Positions 8,667 to 8,981 of a DNA stretch of 8,981 nt are shown one piece after another. How positions within the stretch are numbered: position 1 is the stretch's first letter; every line of letters begins with the position of its first letter. The stretch is from assembly GCA_035252155.1 (NCBI GenBank), contig DATFDL010000741.1, forward strand, positions 1-8,981, written 5' to 3'. The translations under genes were made by a program, and so were the position numbers. The notes beneath the pieces were generated by a model, which saw only the letters and a list, made by a program, of their open reading frames with translations, had not been told where the DNA came from and did not search any database. The stretch comes from JAICLL01 sp035252155 (GTDB lineage Bacteria > Planctomycetota > Planctomycetia > Pirellulales > JAICIG01).

Positions 8667-8966
8667 TCAATTTGGGCGTCGGAACTTCCAATACCCGGGC
8701 CGGCGGCTCTGATGGCCGACTCCGGCGATCCAGATTTTGTCGGCTAACTCCTCGAAGTAGACCGAGAATGGAAACCGGTGCAGCGAGCAGGCGCGGATGT
8801 TGCCCGAAACGATCGCGAACCATTGCGGATTTTGCCGGACGCGCGAAAGAGCCGCACCCAACGATTGCCGGAAATCGTGTCCAAGTCCTTGGCGCTGACC
8901 CTCATAATAATCGGCCGCATCGTGAGCCTCCTCGGCCGCATCTGGATGAAAAACGATCGGCTTCAA
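8667..8966 (-). CDS. RelE/ParE-family toxin of a type II toxin-antitoxin system
   Basis: The 99-residue protein resembles the ParE/RelE (plasmid stabilisation) fold: a first strand PIVFHPDA, a helical hairpin with AADYYEGQRQGLGHDF (17-32), then IRACSLHRFPFSVYFE (57-72) and a closing strand IWIAGVGHQSRRPGYW (78-93) containing H85, R88 and R89. ParE-type members poison DNA gyrase and RelE-type members cut mRNA on ribosomes; the sequence alone does not tell which applies. The start is a TTG at 8966-8964, preceded by GGAG with a 9-nt spacer. The frame stays open to the window edge, so a start further upstream cannot be excluded. No antitoxin is visible inside the window; in this family it normally lies directly upstream, here beyond 8981. 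The system is probably a chromosomal addiction module. Confidence 0.82.
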   Translation of the reverse strand: MKPIVFHPDAAEEAHDAADYYEGQRQGLGHDFRQSLGAALSRVRQNPQWFAIVSGNIRACSLHRFPFSVYFEELADKIWIAGVGHQSRRPGYWKFRRPN

Positions 8967-8971
8967 CCGTG

Positions 8972-8981
8972 TGATCTCCGC
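8972..8981 (-). promoter_or_regulatory. Probable ribosome binding site of the toxin gene
   Basis: On the minus strand GGAG (8979-8976) lies 9 nt before the TTG start codon. It supports the TTG as the initiation site of the toxin and would fall inside the 3' end of an antitoxin gene if the two overlap. Confidence 0.5.

Overview
This window reads as a GC-rich bacterial chromosome segment, most likely from a planctomycete (Pirellulales-like). That assignment is an inference. It rests on the divergent form of DXS, the very weak Shine-Dalgarno signals, the large soluble hybrid histidine kinase, and intergenic gaps filled with paired inverted repeats of several unrelated sequence families. No ribosomal RNA, tRNA, CRISPR array or insertion-sequence transposase was seen.

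Layout: (1) 26-2671, a soluble hybrid histidine kinase with order REC-HisKA-HATPase-pseudoREC-REC-Hpt. (2) 2815-3921, a REC/HD-GYP response regulator with a complete predicted metal site for cyclic-di-GMP hydrolysis. (3) 3918-4835, ispH, whose ATG overlaps the regulator's stop codon (ATGA). (4) 4961-6109, ispG. (5) 6294-8192, dxs. (6) 8453-8665, a 70-residue charged helical protein of unknown function. (7) 8667-8966 on the minus strand, a RelE/ParE-type toxin whose antitoxin would lie just beyond the right edge.

Genes 1-5 point the same way and could form one transcription unit. The kinase and the HD-GYP regulator look like a phosphorelay that ends in c-di-GMP turnover. IspH, IspG and DXS are the last, second-last and first enzymes of the methylerythritol phosphate (MEP) isoprenoid pathway. 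The four-base overlap between the HD-GYP gene and ispH couples signalling and isoprenoid synthesis at least at the level of translation, which is the most distinctive gene-level feature here.

The other striking feature is in the gaps. All four intergenic gaps longer than 100 bp (2672-2814, 4836-4960, 6110-6293, 8193-8452) hold an inverted repeat, each from a different sequence family. Three of them share one design: two inverted copies of a unit that is itself a short palindrome, like REP/BIME elements. The fourth is made of heptamer arrays (GGGTTCA) in opposite orientation and runs to within a few bases of the dxs start codon.
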